DNA of 62,625 nt, from assembly GCA_963557785.1 (NCBI GenBank), contig CAUWBF010000010.1, positions 1 to 62,625 of the forward strand. Reading direction: 5' to 3'. Made by a program: the position numbers and the translations under genes. The stretch comes from Merdicola sp963557785 (lineage in GTDB: Bacteria > Bacillota > Clostridia > TANB77 > CAG-508). The notes below the pieces were generated by a model, which worked only from the letters and a program-made list of their open reading frames with translations, did not search any database and was not told the origin of the DNA. Shown one piece after another: positions 8,824 to 18,963 of this stretch; the stretch's first letter is position 1, and each line of letters begins with the position of its first letter.

Positions 8824-9080
8824 TAAACCATGTCTTTAAATATTTCGTCTAACTCTAGGTTGGACAAAGAGTCCATTTCTCTTTGAAGTTCTAACTCGTG
8901 AGCCGTTTTATCTTTTAACAATACAACACCATTAATAGAAGGGTGGTTTGTTAAATCTTCGTATGAGATTACAGTAGGAACGTCTTTTATATCTCCATCT
9001 ATAACGCCATACAATGTCCCCGAAGATACTATTTGAGCATCTATAAATTCACGAGTTCTTTTATATAATTTATTATCCAT
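8823..9080 (-). CDS. Small tail protein
   Basis: 85 residues. It contains ISYEDLTNHPSINGVVLLKD, the short linker commonly found in fibre and baseplate proteins before the shaft ('DLxNKPSINGVxL'). The rest is a short amphipathic helix (LELQREMDSLSNLELDEIF). It overlaps both neighbours by 1 bp or less, so it belongs to the fibre operon. Probably a fibre-attachment or assembly peptide. Confidence 0.55.
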   Translation of the reverse strand: MDNKLYKRTREFIDAQIVSSGTLYGVIDGDIKDVPTVISYEDLTNHPSINGVVLLKDKTAHELELQREMDSLSNLELDEIFKDMV

Positions 9081-9409
9081 TAAATAGTCACTTCCTCAGC
9101 TATGATGAACTCAGAAGAAGGTACTACTGTGTATATACTGCCATCAGCCAAAGAGAGCTGAATATCGTATATATGCTTACCAAAACTTAGAGGTTTTGTA
9201 TCTTCGGGGGTTAATGCAACCACATTGTTTCCAGTAAATTCTTTTTGAAGTAAAGGATTTTCGTCTGTTATAGTTTTCTTAATAGTAAAAGTCAATTTGT
9301 CATTAGGACTTAACTCATAAAGACTACCATCTCTTTTACTTACTTTAATAGATAATTCAGCAGAGTCACCACGAGTTAATGTAATTTTTCTACCGACTAT
9401 TCTAAGCAT
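9080..9409 (-). CDS. BppU-like N-terminal domain protein
   Basis: 109 residues. The opening IVGRKITLTRGDSAELSIKVSKRDGSLYEL and the later IYDIQLSLADG-x-YTVVPSSEFIIAEEVTI match the general layout of the baseplate-linking N-terminal domain of BppU-type fibres. As a stand-alone protein it may connect a fibre to the tail tip. It is a shorter relative in style of the protein at 3269-3661. Assigned by layout and position. Confidence 0.55.
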   Translation of the reverse strand: MLRIVGRKITLTRGDSAELSIKVSKRDGSLYELSPNDKLTFTIKKTITDENPLLQKEFTGNNVVALTPEDTKPLSFGKHIYDIQLSLADGSIYTVVPSSEFIIAEEVTI

Positions 9410-9435
9410 GATACCTCCTTAATTAAAGTTTTAAC

Positions 9436-9816
9436 TTATTCTTCTATAATTGACATCAATACATTTAATTCTTGCATTGTAATAGAGTCATAATTGTCTG
9501 CTTCTGTTTTTTCAACAATTTCCATATTTACTTTTGTAAGTTTTACTTCGTTTTCTATAGAAAGCAATTCATTAAGTTCATCATATGCTTTGTTGTCTTT
9601 AAATTTAATTTGTCCATTTTCGGCTATAAAATCACCATTGTCATTTGTCTCAGCGTATCTTTTGATAATATTATTTCTTTCCTCCTGACACGCTTTATAA
9701 AAAGGCATAAGCAAGTTTAAATTATATCTTAAAGCATACGCTAATCTTAATGGTAAATTTTTATTTAACATATTTGAACATATATTTACAAAATTAAATA
9801 TTTCTAAATTAGTCAT
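9436..9816 (-). CDS. DUF1617-like small phage protein
   Basis: 126 residues, mainly helical, with a central acidic FKDNKAYDELNELLSIENEVKL segment. The size, the helical layout and the position among baseplate genes resemble DUF1617 proteins of siphoviruses, whose function is not known. It ends immediately downstream of the DUF859 gene's stop. Assignment is tentative. Confidence 0.5.
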   Translation of the reverse strand: MTNLEIFNFVNICSNMLNKNLPLRLAYALRYNLNLLMPFYKACQEERNNIIKRYAETNDNGDFIAENGQIKFKDNKAYDELNELLSIENEVKLTKVNMEIVEKTEADNYDSITMQELNVLMSIIEE

Positions 9817-11589
9817 TTATTTTTTCTCCTTTTTCTCTAATAATTCAAATGTCGTAGGGTATTCCTCTGCCATTGGTATTTCTTCTGGGAATACTTGCAT
9901 ACCCAATGATTCATATAAACTGACAGTGGCAGAAGATATATTCATATTAAACCCGCCAAGTATCATATTCATATCTATATCTAAAGTATTTTCCTTGTCT
10001 GCTATTTTACCCAAAGCGATACCAGTCCCGCTAGCATGGAAGTCTAATAATACATATTCAGATTCTACCGTAGTTTCAGCTTTAACTGTTTCAAAATAGT
10101 CGGTTGCAGAAACTCTAAATTTATATTGATTCTTCTGGTCAAACATATGGACTTTACCAGTAGAGTCCGCTTTGCTGCTGTCAATATCTATTGTGAAAGA
10201 CGAGTCATAGCTTGTCAAAGGCGGAATATCAACAAGTTTAATCCACACTTCGTCTACTGCAAGATTGCCATTTGTAGATTTAGCATACTCAATTGTATAG
10301 GTTTTATTATTTTTATTATTAATAGGTGAAATATTAATATCTAAATGTATTCTGATGGAGTTACCAGTGTCTAACAAAATACCTTCTTGTGGTCTAGTAA
10401 AATCTGCCCTAATAACTGAAAAGTTTTTTATTAAAGGTGGTGTCAAAGTATAAACAATATATTGTTTTGATTTTGCTGTAGTACGTCTACCTCTACTGTC
10501 AATAACCGTAGCCTCAACATAAAATTCTCCCGACACCCCTCGCAAAGGATAGCTTTCCATCATAAAATTATCAGTTGCAGTTGCGTTGTATTGGAATACA
10601 GGTTCGCCCCCCATATAAAGAGTGTAATAAATAGATTCTATGCTTGCTCCAGGAGTAGGTTTACATCCCACAACTTTTATGTCAACATTCATCTGATCAA
10701 TATATTCTTGGAATTTCTCATATATATTCTGCCCGTATCCATAAGGAGTCATTGTGATTTGTTCTGACGATATAGATGGCACAATGGTTTCTGGCATATG
10801 GATACTAACAGGCACCGATGTTTGTAATCCCAAAAGGTTAGTAGTATTATTTTGGTACGTTTTGCACACCAAATCAAAAGTTTGACCACTTGAATTGTTC
10901 CCAAGATAAGTATAGTCACATTCAATGGTTAGGGTTTGGCTTGCTGCCGTAGATGGGTTGATGTTAATGAGGTGACAAGTCTTACTACCTTTAACAATAG
11001 CCACAGTATGTTTTGCGTTTGACGAGATTGACTTTAACGCAAATTTTATTGTCGCCTTTGTATCGTCATAGGTTACATTTTGAACGGTCAATGTAGAACC
11101 CAAAGGAAGTTGCGGTAGTCTTATTCTAGAGAAACTATCTTTATAACTTAATATTCTAGTTTCTATAGCCGAATAGTCTAAATTACTAAAATAAGCTCCA
11201 CGAGCATAAACTTCTACTGATAATGTAAAACCTGCGTTGCCTTTTTCATCATGTATAATATTGACATATCCATCACACAATATCTTCTTAAATGGTTTAC
11301 TTGATGAAGAGCCACGTTCTATATCAAAAGGGATAGTGTAAAACATTTCTCGGTCTGCATTAAAAGCAATGCTCATTTCAGATATTGTTCCAACAGCCGT
11401 TGCGATAGTTTCAACATTTTGGGAGATTTCTAAATGTGCAGTCCAATGTATTTTAGTTTTTCTTTCATTGACATTTTGATTCATAACCTTCCATTGTAAA
11501 ACAAAATTTAGACCAGGAATATTAGATTCTGTAGGAAATTTTTCTACTATTCTACCTTCGTGCCCATTACCACTTATACTTACGCCCAC
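9817..11589 (-). CDS. DUF859-like minor structural/fibre protein
   Basis: 590 residues of beta-rich sequence. Like the protein at 268-2034 it carries the LDFHASGTGIALGKIADKENTLDIDM block (about 515-540), typical of DUF859 minor structural proteins of siphoviruses. The middle contains immunoglobulin-like strands (PLRGVSGEFYVEATVIDSRGRRTTAKS). It lacks an S74 chaperone. It directly follows the tail-hub gene with a 4-bp gap, so it is likely part of the adhesion device. Confidence 0.7.
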   Translation of the reverse strand: MGVSISGNGHEGRIVEKFPTESNIPGLNFVLQWKVMNQNVNERKTKIHWTAHLEISQNVETIATAVGTISEMSIAFNADREMFYTIPFDIERGSSSSKPFKKILCDGYVNIIHDEKGNAGFTLSVEVYARGAYFSNLDYSAIETRILSYKDSFSRIRLPQLPLGSTLTVQNVTYDDTKATIKFALKSISSNAKHTVAIVKGSKTCHLININPSTAASQTLTIECDYTYLGNNSSGQTFDLVCKTYQNNTTNLLGLQTSVPVSIHMPETIVPSISSEQITMTPYGYGQNIYEKFQEYIDQMNVDIKVVGCKPTPGASIESIYYTLYMGGEPVFQYNATATDNFMMESYPLRGVSGEFYVEATVIDSRGRRTTAKSKQYIVYTLTPPLIKNFSVIRADFTRPQEGILLDTGNSIRIHLDINISPINNKNNKTYTIEYAKSTNGNLAVDEVWIKLVDIPPLTSYDSSFTIDIDSSKADSTGKVHMFDQKNQYKFRVSATDYFETVKAETTVESEYVLLDFHASGTGIALGKIADKENTLDIDMNMILGGFNMNISSATVSLYESLGMQVFPEEIPMAEEYPTTFELLEKKEKK

Positions 11590-11593
11590 TCAA

Positions 11594-14500
11594 TCACCCC
11601 TTTCTTACTTTCTTAAATGATAAATTACCTTGATTTACACCAATATTTCTTGGTATAAATGCAAAATTGCCTAAATACAATCTATCTTTAATATCTATAT
11701 TTTTCACATTTAACCTTTGCTCAGTCAACCATGCTACAGGTGTAGCTCCAGAATAAAATATTAACTTACCTTCGGCACTTCCTTGTTCTGGATATCCGCT
11801 TAATGGGAATGTACCTAGTTGAATTTTAGGCATATTCTTAACGTCTTGTGTATTTTGTGTATCTCCAAACTCGATACCATTTGCACTAAAATCAATATAC
11901 CTCTTAACATTCCCTATGATAGGATCGAATTCGTTAATCTTTGTAAACTGGAAGTTAATCTTTTCTGCATTTTGTGAAATTTGAGATGAGTTATATTTTA
12001 TTTTATCGTTAATTCCATTAAACTCTTTTGCTGTATCATCTTTGTACTGTTTCAGTTCTTCTACTTGGGTTTCAATTTTACCAGCTTGAATATTAATATT
12101 GGTAGATAACTGTTCAATATTTCCTTTGAAGTCAGTATTAAGTTGATTTAAAAATACATCTAAAGTATATGGTTTGATTTCAAACTGAGGATTACCATTA
12201 GAATCAACCTTTTGTATATATACAGGTTGTTTTCTAGGCTCTTCTTCTAATACCTGTTCGCCGTTTTTATCAAGTATAGGCTTTTCTTCTTCGTCTAACT
12301 TAACATCATAAACTTCCTTACCATTAATTAACACAGGTTTATACATAGGTTGACCCGTAGTGTCAATTTTAATTTTGTATTTAATTTGCATTAATGGCTG
12401 TCCATCTTTGTCTAATCTTTGTTTAGTTAGCTTTTTTAATTGTGGACTTCCATCTTCGTTGTACTGAATTTCGCCAGCTTCGTTTTTTATATATGCATAG
12501 CAAACATATGTGACAGGCTCTTTGATTGGTTCTCCTTCAGGCGTTAACTCTGGTTCGTAGATAGGGTTTAAATTAGAGTTAAATAGTATCTTCCCAGAAT
12601 TGATAGTAGTAGTTCCATCTTTATTAATATGAGAGATAGTAGAGGAGATATTTAATTTATCTCCGCTAATGCCTTGATAACTACCGTCTGGATTGATAGG
12701 CTTAAACATATTGTCGACTAAAATATTATCTCTAATACCTTCGGCATGAATACCACCTTCATCAAAATAAGCTGTTTTACCATCTTCTCCAAATACAGTA
12801 AAATTGAAATTACCAGACTTATCTTGTCCAGCTTGAAGTCTAACTTTACCTGTTTTGTCAGTCCATTGAGTAGTGTTTCCGCTAATTAAAAATCCACCAT
12901 CTTGGCTGCCAACTTCAACTATATTAGTTAATATTTTGCCAGATTTGATTTTGTCAGCTGTTAAATTACTTATCCAAGCAGACTGAATAAAGCCATCTGC
13001 AAATGTTAATTGTTTACCATTTATCTGTCCAACAGATGCGTTTAATGACTTTAAAACACTAGACACAATTACATCAGAACCAATAGTTCCAGCAGTAATT
13101 TTATCAGCACTTAAATCTTTAATCCAAGCATCTGTAATAACTGCTTTATCTCCTACAAGTTGAGAAACGTTTATCTTATCAGCTGACAAATTAATGGCTT
13201 TGATTACATTTGCTTGAATTACATCAGCAGTCAAACTACCAGTAGTAATATCATTAGCCGATAATTTACCGCTAAAATAAGCTTTGCCAGTGTTTATGTC
13301 AAAATAAAAAGACGCATTTTTAGGAGCAGATGCATCTTTGTCAAATATTAAATTGCCTGTTTCGTCAACAAATGTAGGAGTAGATATTTTACCATCCTCG
13401 CCAATTTGGAATATATCTCTATTACCAGCTACAATACCATACTTAGGGTCGATAGCTAATCTACCATTTTCTCCAGAAATAATAAGACTTCCAGCAACCA
13501 TAGACCCAGCCTGAACTTTATCAGCGTTGATTAAACCTTTGCCACCATTAATAGCTTCAATAATGTTAGTTGTTAATCTATCAGTCGCAATATCGCCAGC
13601 TGTAATTTTATCGGCATTTAAATTACCGATAGCAGCTTGGTTTATTTGTACTAATTTGCCACCACCAACAGTTTCTTGGAATTTAATACATTCATTTACT
13701 GCTTCAATAACATTCTTATACATTTGAGGTAATTGAATGTCACCAGTTAGTTTATCGCCAGCGTTAATAGTTCCATTTTGGATAACATTCCCATTTAATG
13801 TGCCAGCTATGATATTTTGTGCATTAATAGTTCCTGCGAAATATCCATTGGTAGCGTAAATATCTCCTTTAAAATAACTATTGCCATTATTAATATTAAA
13901 GAAGAATGAGCTATTTTTAGGAACTTGTATTTTAACCATAGTGCCATCAGGATTCTTATTTTCATAGAGAGTATCATACAACATCTCTCCATTTTCTCCT
14001 ATGAAACTAGGTTTAATATTTTTACCTTCACCAGAGAATAGTTGTGCATTACCAGCTGCAAATCCATACATAGGGTCGAGTATCATCTTGCCGCCAGTTT
14101 TGCCTTCAATTAAATCTTGAGCGAAGTAAAGGGCAGAGTTGTTTAACCAAGCACCTGATTCGTCAACCTTAAACTGTTTAACAACTTTAGTACCGTCTTT
14201 GTTAGTCACAGTATTTTCTATAACTAAATTCTTACCAGCAAATAGTGTACCCGTAATGTTAGGAGCGGCAATACCCCAAGTGTCGCCAACATTTGTATCT
14301 TTAAATTTACCAATAGCTAATTTAACACTATCCCAACCATCGCCAGTAAAAGCAATCATATTGTTAATCATAGCTATTTGTTCAGGATCGAAACCGCCAT
14401 TAACTTTCTTTCTTAAATAAAGTCCGTTCTCATTCCATTCCATCCCTTGATTAGTAGAGTTAATGATAGCTTTTTTAGCCACATCATATGCATCATTAGT

Positions 14501-16792
14501 CAATGAATCAATAGCTCCACTAGCACCCGAATTTACAAATGAATTATATGATGCCTTATTTAAATCCAAACTTTTACTAGAAGTAACAGTTTCGCCAAAT
14601 AAATCAGCGAATTTAAATTCTGGACAAGAAAGTTTGTATTTATCACTAAATGTTAAACTAAAATTATTTATATCGTCATAACTAAAAGATACTTCAATAA
14701 GAATAGGGTAGACAATAGTTTCTAAATCACTATCCCCATTAATATCTGCGCTTATAGTTTTACCTAGTGTTAATTTATTCTTAAATGCTTCAAATGTTTT
14801 AGCAAACACAAAATTTGCACTGTCTATAGAAAACTGATATGACGGCTCAGACAATTTCTTCAATGCGTCTTTTACATAATCAAACAGTTCTTGATACACT
14901 TGCTGTTGTTGAAATTCAGTAACTCCAACAGTATTATAAAATGTACCAGTAGTAATATTAAACCCAATAAAATCGTCCGTAATTTGAGGAGCGTCACCTT
15001 TAATCTTACCAGACAGAGTGATATTCATAGAAGGGTAGAAGACATCATTTTGATAAGCGTTTCTCAACGCAACAGTCAATAAGAAATAACCTTTCTTTGT
15101 TATTTCAGGAGAGGCTTCGTCAACATAACTAAACAAATTATCTACATTATATTGAAATGAAGCACTAACAATACTCCCTTTAATAAGCCTGTCTGAAACT
15201 TCTTCTTTGCCATTTTTAACTGTGAATACTTTTTGAGTAAATTCTAATGAACCTCCTCTTAAACTATACACATATTTATTTTTATTCTCATTTAACTGTT
15301 GAGCAACAGAATTGGCAATATCTTGTGTTATTTCGTTTGTTTCAACTTGGTCATGTCTATCTGTATCGGCAATATTTATTGAGTTATCTGTGTCTACGCC
15401 AACAAAATTGCCGTTTTCATCTGTCCCAACTATCTCAGCTATATTACTAGATTCAACAACAGTACCCGTTAGCTTTAACATAGATTCACTTCTTTCAGTG
15501 ATAGTGCTCGATTCATCGCCTTTAAGAGCAGAGTTGTATGAAGGAACTACAAAGCTATCTTCAACGATAGTGTCTTCTTTAAAGAACATAGATAGAGTTT
15601 TTAGCTCATCTTCAGTAAAATAAGCGTCTAACTTACAAATATCCATAATTTCTTTAAGTTGAGTTTGTACTTTTTCTTTATCTGTGTTATATTTTTTTAC
15701 TACTGCTTGTTGGTCTTCATATTTAAGTTTAAGAGCAGCTAAATCTGCTTCTAGTTTTTTAACATGAGCCTCCCAGCCTTCAACAGTTGTATCAGCTTTA
15801 CTGCTAATGATAGACCCTTCTAAAGCTTTTATGTCTTTTTCAATAATTTTTAATTGTGCTTCAGCTAACATATAAGCAGAAGTTTTTTCAATTCTTAATG
15901 CTTCTAAATTACCAAATGCTTTTTGATAAAAGTCGCAACTGTCTCTATATGCAATCCAACGGTCAGCTAGCTTATCTTCAATATCTCCATGATTAATTAG
16001 ATAATCAAGATTATATATTCTATCCGTACCATTAGGATTTACATATGCGATAGACATATTGTCGCCACTACCATAGCCAGCAAGAGAAGTAATAACTTCG
16101 TCTGACAATTCTGTTATTCTAGCACTCTTAATTAAGTTATCGTATGACAAATGAATAGGGGAGTGGATAGGCTTTCTATCAGCACTTATAACATTAATTT
16201 TCTTATTTCTACAGTCAAATTGAAACAAGCAATTATAAGTTTTCTGTAATGTATTCATTATAAACGAATACAGTCCATCATCAATATTATCGAATGTTCT
16301 CCAACGCCCGATTAAATCTCTATCTACTTCTCCAATAGACCAGTCTGGAACAATTTCTGTGATAATAGTCATAATAGTGTCTGCGTTATCGGCAGGATTA
16401 TAAAAATTATATGTTCCAGTAGGTATATTAATTTGCTTCTTATTAAAAGCGTATTCCAAAGAGTAAGCTTTGCAAGCTTTACTTTCTTTTAATCCGTCAT
16501 TAGACACTTGAGGATTAGATAAAATAAAATCCCCAAATGGTTCAACATTGACAAGTCTCATTCCTAACACTTCGTCATAATAAGGATTGTCTACAAGCTT
16601 ACCTTCTATTTCTATTTTAGCTGGCACTTCAAAGCTAATTTCTGATACATCGTTATACCTAAATGTAGCAGATAAACTATGATAAGCACCAATAGTAGAG
16701 ATAACTCTACTATCCATATGTTTCAACACAAGAGTAGGGGTTTCAATTCGATCGTATTTGTCAAATTGAATATCAGCGAAATTCACTAACAT
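11594..16792 (-). CDS. Tail hub/tail-associated (Tal, Gp58-like) protein
   Basis: 1732 residues. The N-terminal 380 residues have the prophage-tail endopeptidase/hub layout: FGDFILSNPQVSNDGL, a Gly/Ala hinge, and DNLIKSARITELSDEVITSLAGYG. A helical segment (300-390) follows. The central part (about 790-1340) holds many repeats of the form ADKITAGxI / IIAGTLNGNVIQNGTI, characteristic of long phage tail-tip proteins. The C-terminal quarter has VEELKQYKDDTAKEFNGINDKI-type coiled coil. It starts by overlapping the Dit stop codon. It probably forms the tail-tip hub that carries the fibres. I see no obvious lytic domain. Confidence 0.75.
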   Translation of the reverse strand: MLVNFADIQFDKYDRIETPTLVLKHMDSRVISTIGAYHSLSATFRYNDVSEISFEVPAKIEIEGKLVDNPYYDEVLGMRLVNVEPFGDFILSNPQVSNDGLKESKACKAYSLEYAFNKKQINIPTGTYNFYNPADNADTIMTIITEIVPDWSIGEVDRDLIGRWRTFDNIDDGLYSFIMNTLQKTYNCLFQFDCRNKKINVISADRKPIHSPIHLSYDNLIKSARITELSDEVITSLAGYGSGDNMSIAYVNPNGTDRIYNLDYLINHGDIEDKLADRWIAYRDSCDFYQKAFGNLEALRIEKTSAYMLAEAQLKIIEKDIKALEGSIISSKADTTVEGWEAHVKKLEADLAALKLKYEDQQAVVKKYNTDKEKVQTQLKEIMDICKLDAYFTEDELKTLSMFFKEDTIVEDSFVVPSYNSALKGDESSTITERSESMLKLTGTVVESSNIAEIVGTDENGNFVGVDTDNSINIADTDRHDQVETNEITQDIANSVAQQLNENKNKYVYSLRGGSLEFTQKVFTVKNGKEEVSDRLIKGSIVSASFQYNVDNLFSYVDEASPEITKKGYFLLTVALRNAYQNDVFYPSMNITLSGKIKGDAPQITDDFIGFNITTGTFYNTVGVTEFQQQQVYQELFDYVKDALKKLSEPSYQFSIDSANFVFAKTFEAFKNKLTLGKTISADINGDSDLETIVYPILIEVSFSYDDINNFSLTFSDKYKLSCPEFKFADLFGETVTSSKSLDLNKASYNSFVNSGASGAIDSLTNDAYDVAKKAIINSTNQGMEWNENGLYLRKKVNGGFDPEQIAMINNMIAFTGDGWDSVKLAIGKFKDTNVGDTWGIAAPNITGTLFAGKNLVIENTVTNKDGTKVVKQFKVDESGAWLNNSALYFAQDLIEGKTGGKMILDPMYGFAAGNAQLFSGEGKNIKPSFIGENGEMLYDTLYENKNPDGTMVKIQVPKNSSFFFNINNGNSYFKGDIYATNGYFAGTINAQNIIAGTLNGNVIQNGTINAGDKLTGDIQLPQMYKNVIEAVNECIKFQETVGGGKLVQINQAAIGNLNADKITAGDIATDRLTTNIIEAINGGKGLINADKVQAGSMVAGSLIISGENGRLAIDPKYGIVAGNRDIFQIGEDGKISTPTFVDETGNLIFDKDASAPKNASFYFDINTGKAYFSGKLSANDITTGSLTADVIQANVIKAINLSADKINVSQLVGDKAVITDAWIKDLSADKITAGTIGSDVIVSSVLKSLNASVGQINGKQLTFADGFIQSAWISNLTADKIKSGKILTNIVEVGSQDGGFLISGNTTQWTDKTGKVRLQAGQDKSGNFNFTVFGEDGKTAYFDEGGIHAEGIRDNILVDNMFKPINPDGSYQGISGDKLNISSTISHINKDGTTTINSGKILFNSNLNPIYEPELTPEGEPIKEPVTYVCYAYIKNEAGEIQYNEDGSPQLKKLTKQRLDKDGQPLMQIKYKIKIDTTGQPMYKPVLINGKEVYDVKLDEEEKPILDKNGEQVLEEEPRKQPVYIQKVDSNGNPQFEIKPYTLDVFLNQLNTDFKGNIEQLSTNINIQAGKIETQVEELKQYKDDTAKEFNGINDKIKYNSSQISQNAEKINFQFTKINEFDPIIGNVKRYIDFSANGIEFGDTQNTQDVKNMPKIQLGTFPLSGYPEQGSAEGKLIFYSGATPVAWLTEQRLNVKNIDIKDRLYLGNFAFIPRNIGVNQGNLSFKKVRKG

Positions 16793-18909
16793 TAAAAACC
16801 ACCTACTTTCCTTAGAAACTCACAAGTAATAACAACCTTAGCAACACCGCCTTCAGTTTTCATTTTAAGTTTATTATTTCCTTTTAATAACCTAAAGAAT
16901 TTCATATTAAAATAAGAATATGGATTTAAACTTTCTCTATTAGAAGTAATGATTTGATTTTGATTATCGAATGACAATATCAAATCCTCCATACCCAAAT
17001 CCGTAATAATAGACAGCTGATAATTAACTCTAACACTCAGCAATGCTTCCATAACATTTTCATGAGATGGGTCACATATATATTGAATATTAACTGTTTT
17101 ATTTTCAGCGTCCCAAGTAGCTTTAAATTGAACACCAGCAGTTCCTAATCCATGTCTAAGGTCGTTGGTTAAAATAATCCAATCGAATTCAGTTGGTTGT
17201 CCAGTACCATCATCTTGCATATATAGCTGAACTTCACCATTAGAGGAAAAGTCAGGATTTGCATTTGACATATTTTCAATTTTAGCTGATATAATAACTT
17301 TGCTCATTATATTGTCTTCTGATACAAGAAATGAGAAAGAACCTTCAACTGAATTTAACATAGTTGAAATCAACAATCCTTCTCCGACACCATAAGATTC
17401 AGTTCCACTGCTAACCATAAATTTTAATGTCTTTGGTAGAGTATTTACTTGCCAATCTATACCATTGGAAGATATTCCATATTTGTTATCTGATATAGCA
17501 ATATAATTACCACCAGAGAAGGATATATCTCTCCAACTATTGATAGGCATATTAATAGTTTCCCAATTTACACCATTAGTACTATGCAAACATAAAGGCT
17601 TTTGTTCGGTACTAGCTACTGTGTCGGCTATTATTACCCAGCCATTAACACCATAAGTTAAATTTGTCCAGCTTGATGTTACTGGTAAAGATAATTCTTT
17701 CCATGTAGTAACGCCAGATGCGTACGCTATTTTATTTGTGTTTTTAGATATAGCAATAGCTGTACCATTCCCATAAGCAACTTCATTCCAGTTACCTGAT
17801 GGAAGAGTAACATCTAAAGTTCTCCAGTTTAAACCAGACAATGAGGCTGCTCCAATACTACTTTCTCCAACAGCAATATAATAACCATCAGAAAACATAT
17901 CTATTTCAGCAAAGCAAATAGAATTCCATTTCTGTTTCACTGGTAATGAATTAGCTTCTGTGACTTGTGTCCAGTTTACCCCTGTTTGCGAATATATAAC
18001 TGTTTGAGAAGCTTGTTTTACTTCAATAGCAACAAATCCAGCTGCGCCATAGCACCCTTTAAATGTTCCAGTACAAGGTAATTCGATTTCTTTCCAAGTA
18101 ACACATTTATCTAAAGATATTTGAGCTTTATTTCCATTCTCTGGTAATAAAACATAAACATCATCTCCATATAAAATATCATTCCAATTACCTGTTGGTA
18201 GATTACCTTCTTGCCAAGAAAAATATTCACTAGGCTCTATATTTTGAGATACCACATCAGATAGAGTAGTGTCATACACATAATCAACTGTGTTATCTTC
18301 GGTTACTATTCTATCGAAATAATTTATTTTAAATTCACGATTATCATCACTTTCATTTATAATAGACATACTATTACAGTCATTAGCAAATAATATATCT
18401 AGTTTTGGTTTTAGATACCCGTTATAAGAACTTCTATTAAAGAAATTAACAACAGATTCTGTATCGTCAACCTGAAACTCCTGTTTAATTGGATATTCAT
18501 ATGCAAACTGTGAGTCACATACGACATCACAATTAAATGCAGCTGCAAGACCATTCATATAAACTGATTTAACATTATTGATAAAACATTTATATCTTAC
18601 GTAATGGTCACCATCTACATATTCTAAATATTTATAAGTATTATGACCAGTTAACCAACCTAATATTGCGTCAACTTCATAATCTGATAAAGGTTCTACA
18701 CTCCCGATTGTTAGAGGAAATGTCATTTCCTTATTTAGATTAGTGCCATAGTGAATAGGGGAGTAGTTGGCTGGCAATCTATCTTCTATGACATCAACAT
18801 CGGTTCCCAATGCTAGTTCTCTGTCTATTGAATCTTCAAGAAAATAAATCATCAATCCATAATCTTCACTAGGCACACCATCGAATATAAATGATGTACT
18901 TTTAAACAT
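16792..18909 (-). CDS. Distal tail protein (Dit) with inserted beta-propeller-like repeats
   Basis: 705 residues, far longer than the roughly 250 of an ordinary Dit. Residues 1-200 are Dit-like (FKSTSFIFDGVPSEDYGL, MTFPLTIGS, YLEYVDGDHYVRYKCFINNVKS) and the last 130 residues look like the closing part of the same protein. Between about 235 and 510 lie five to six repeats built on 'WNDILYGDDVYVLL...SLDKCVTWKEIELP', 'NWNEVAYGNGTAIAI' and 'SWRDISFSGGNYIAISDN...NGIDWQ', a BNR/sialidase-type beta-propeller pattern. Dit forms the hexameric ring under the tail tube. The insert probably binds host sugars. The ATG follows AGGAGG. Confidence 0.75.
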   Translation of the reverse strand: MFKSTSFIFDGVPSEDYGLMIYFLEDSIDRELALGTDVDVIEDRLPANYSPIHYGTNLNKEMTFPLTIGSVEPLSDYEVDAILGWLTGHNTYKYLEYVDGDHYVRYKCFINNVKSVYMNGLAAAFNCDVVCDSQFAYEYPIKQEFQVDDTESVVNFFNRSSYNGYLKPKLDILFANDCNSMSIINESDDNREFKINYFDRIVTEDNTVDYVYDTTLSDVVSQNIEPSEYFSWQEGNLPTGNWNDILYGDDVYVLLPENGNKAQISLDKCVTWKEIELPCTGTFKGCYGAAGFVAIEVKQASQTVIYSQTGVNWTQVTEANSLPVKQKWNSICFAEIDMFSDGYYIAVGESSIGAASLSGLNWRTLDVTLPSGNWNEVAYGNGTAIAISKNTNKIAYASGVTTWKELSLPVTSSWTNLTYGVNGWVIIADTVASTEQKPLCLHSTNGVNWETINMPINSWRDISFSGGNYIAISDNKYGISSNGIDWQVNTLPKTLKFMVSSGTESYGVGEGLLISTMLNSVEGSFSFLVSEDNIMSKVIISAKIENMSNANPDFSSNGEVQLYMQDDGTGQPTEFDWIILTNDLRHGLGTAGVQFKATWDAENKTVNIQYICDPSHENVMEALLSVRVNYQLSIITDLGMEDLILSFDNQNQIITSNRESLNPYSYFNMKFFRLLKGNNKLKMKTEGGVAKVVITCEFLRKVGGF

Positions 18910-18924
18910 TATTCCTCCTGTTAA

Positions 18925-18955
18925 AATAAAGCCCTACCATAAAAGAGGGTAGGGC
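18925..18955 (-). terminator. Internal terminator-like hairpin between tape measure and Dit
   Basis: Minus strand GCCCTACC / GGTAGGGC followed by TTTATTTT. It lies between the tape-measure stop codon (18964) and the Dit ribosome-binding site, so it may adjust expression of the adhesion module. Confidence 0.65.
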
Positions 18956-18963
18956 ATAATTAA

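Noticed and set aside
14139..15623. Several plus-strand frames of 60-100 residues opposite the tail hub gene.
   Set aside because: These are antisense shadows of a long, well-supported coding frame; no start signals or family traits.
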